DNA of 64,000 nt from Ridgeia piscesae (taxonomy: Eukaryota > Annelida > Polychaeta > Sabellida > Siboglinidae). The stretch spans positions 449,001 to 513,000 of the forward strand of contig JAODUO010000065.1 in assembly GCA_025642075.2 (NCBI GenBank). Direction: 5' to 3'. Every line of letters starts with the position of its first letter. Within the stretch, counting starts at the first letter, position 1. Positions 63,401 to 64,000 of the stretch are shown here, piece after piece. Under the pieces are notes generated by a model. That model had not been told where the DNA came from. It saw only the letters and a list, made by a program, of their open reading frames with translations, and did not search any database. The position numbers were made by a program, and so were the translations under genes.

Positions 63401-63622
63401 TTATATTTGTAACTTATATACAATTTTAAAATGTATGTTATTTAAATATATGTAAGTGCCCAAATGTTGGGTTTTACCTGAAATAAAAGTATTTCTATTC
63501 ATGTACTTGGGCAAAATTACTTTCTATAGAATGGTTTGGCTGCACGTGTCTTTTGTTTACATGTTAAGGCCAACAAAATGTTTTAATGGATATGGCTATG
63601 ACGAATCCACACGTAGCTATTC

Positions 63623-63692
<70 letters not shown>

Positions 63693-64000
63693 ATGATATT
63701 TTTATTTGATAGGCTCTGTCTTTGATGTGTTGGCCACTCAGAAAATGGAACCTCCAAAGTTGCCCCAGACACAGATCAGCTTCACCCTCGGGTCAAGCCC
63801 AGCTCAGGTGAAAACTGAGACTCCTAACATCACTGGTCAGTCGCCAGTGTCCAGGCCACACCAACCACTGGACACTGCCTCACCGGCCAACACTCCCTCC
63901 TCCAGTACATCTGCGGGCTTCCAGCCGTTTGCTCGGACACCTGAGAAACAGGCACGATATGACACGTTCCTGGAACTACGCAAACAGGGAAAGGCTGGTG
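57313..64000 (+). CDS. GPATCH1: GPATCH1 (G-patch domain protein 1), N-terminal part, 10 exons
   Basis: A nuclear G-patch protein associated with the spliceosome; G-patch motifs bind and activate DEAH helicases. Exons: 57313-57379, 57932-58063, 58506-58594, 58911-59059, 59432-59541, 60783-60838, 61235-61441, 62286-62418, 62905-63156, 63713 to beyond 64000. All are GT-AG with matching phases, giving about 494 residues; human GPATCH1 has about 930. Signatures in order: [61 protein letters not shown], then the G-patch ([20 protein letters not shown]), [87 protein letters not shown] and [20 protein letters not shown]. The G-patch glycines are intact. Exon 4 ends CCTGCAAA|GTATGT, restoring [11 protein letters not shown] across the junction. 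The C-terminal half is outside the window. Confidence 0.95.
57380..58505. other. GPATCH1 introns 1 and 2
   Basis: Introns at 57380-57931 and 58064-58505. No repeat array or other gene is seen. Confidence 0.6.
59149..59174. repeat. Short TA tract
   Basis: About 26 bp of TA in the GPATCH1 intron at 59060-59431. Confidence 0.85.
60130..60300 (+). pseudogene. LINE ORF2 C-terminal fragment
   Basis: The frame reads [20 protein letters not shown] then RRYRMP, followed after a break by KPVIPSCI. This matches the conserved tail of many non-LTR retrotransposon ORF2 proteins (DPSHPL...LPSGRRYR.P....SFIP..I). It is a short 5'-truncated copy in the same orientation as GPATCH1, interrupted by stops. Clade not assigned. 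Confidence 0.7.
60422..60466. repeat. TA dinucleotide tract
   Basis: About 45 bp of TA directly after the LINE 3' fragment; it may have grown from the AT-rich tail of the element. Confidence 0.9.
61442..62285. other. GPATCH1 intron 7, no feature seen
   Basis: An 844-bp AT-rich intron with a GC-richer island around 61660-61860. No coding or repeat feature is identified. Confidence 0.55.
62419..62904. other. GPATCH1 intron 8
   Basis: A 486-bp intron with a short CA-rich stretch at about 62440-62510. No other feature. Confidence 0.6.
63157..63712. other. GPATCH1 intron 9
   Basis: A 556-bp intron with a TA tract at 63622-63688 that ends only 24 bp before the exon-10 acceptor. Confidence 0.65.
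63622..63688. repeat. TA tract next to the exon-10 acceptor
   Basis: About 67 bp of TA with single A and T interruptions near 63650-63660. It lies where the branch point of this intron would be expected. Confidence 0.9.

Overview
The window is nuclear DNA from an animal. It is AT-rich, intron-rich and crowded with micro- and minisatellites. Five protein-coding genes can be read, all with GT-AG introns and metazoan orthologues. An invertebrate bilaterian (a mollusc or similar) fits the compact genes, the retrotransposon fragments and the hAT element, but the sequence does not prove the taxon. No bacterial operon, CRISPR array, provirus or rRNA is visible.

Layout. (1) 1-39778, minus strand: the 5' two-fifths or so of a CARMIL gene (capping protein, Arp2/3, myosin I linker; LRRC16 family). 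Thirteen coding exons, about 1.3 kb of coding sequence, are spread over 37.6 kb. The gene runs out of the window on the left. Its introns hold nearly all the satellites: arrays with periods of 41, 42, 49, 43, 72, 56, 29, 48 and 43 bp, plus long CCGT, GT, AC and AGT tracts. A 1450-bp non-autonomous hAT element with an exact 8-bp target duplication sits inside the largest array. (2) 39779-43100: intergenic, with a decayed reverse transcriptase fragment. (3) 43928-45772, plus: glomulin, with an uninterrupted reading frame and a probable spliced 5' UTR. (4) 47485-52910, plus: COQ9 (coenzyme Q biosynthesis), eight exons visible; the first coding exon with the mitochondrial signal was not found. (5) 55740-57083, minus: a SOCS6/SOCS7-type suppressor of cytokine signalling, uninterrupted, tail-to-tail with COQ9. 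(6) 57313-64000, plus: GPATCH1, ten exons, running off the right edge. It starts only 229 bp from the SOCS start codon, head-to-head, so the two probably share a promoter.

The genes have unrelated housekeeping or signalling roles: actin regulation, cullin-RING control, ubiquinone synthesis, SH2/SOCS-box ubiquitin targeting and mRNA splicing. Glomulin and the SOCS protein both act on cullin-RING ligases, but that is probably coincidence.

The most unusual feature is that two tandem arrays have copied working splice sites. In COQ9 a 36-bp repeat carries four in-frame copies of the exon's 5' splice site. In CARMIL a 72-bp repeat carries three extra copies of the exon-6 3' splice site together with the start of that exon. 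A 120-bp perfect palindrome lies in CARMIL intron 1. No previously unknown multigene system was recognised.
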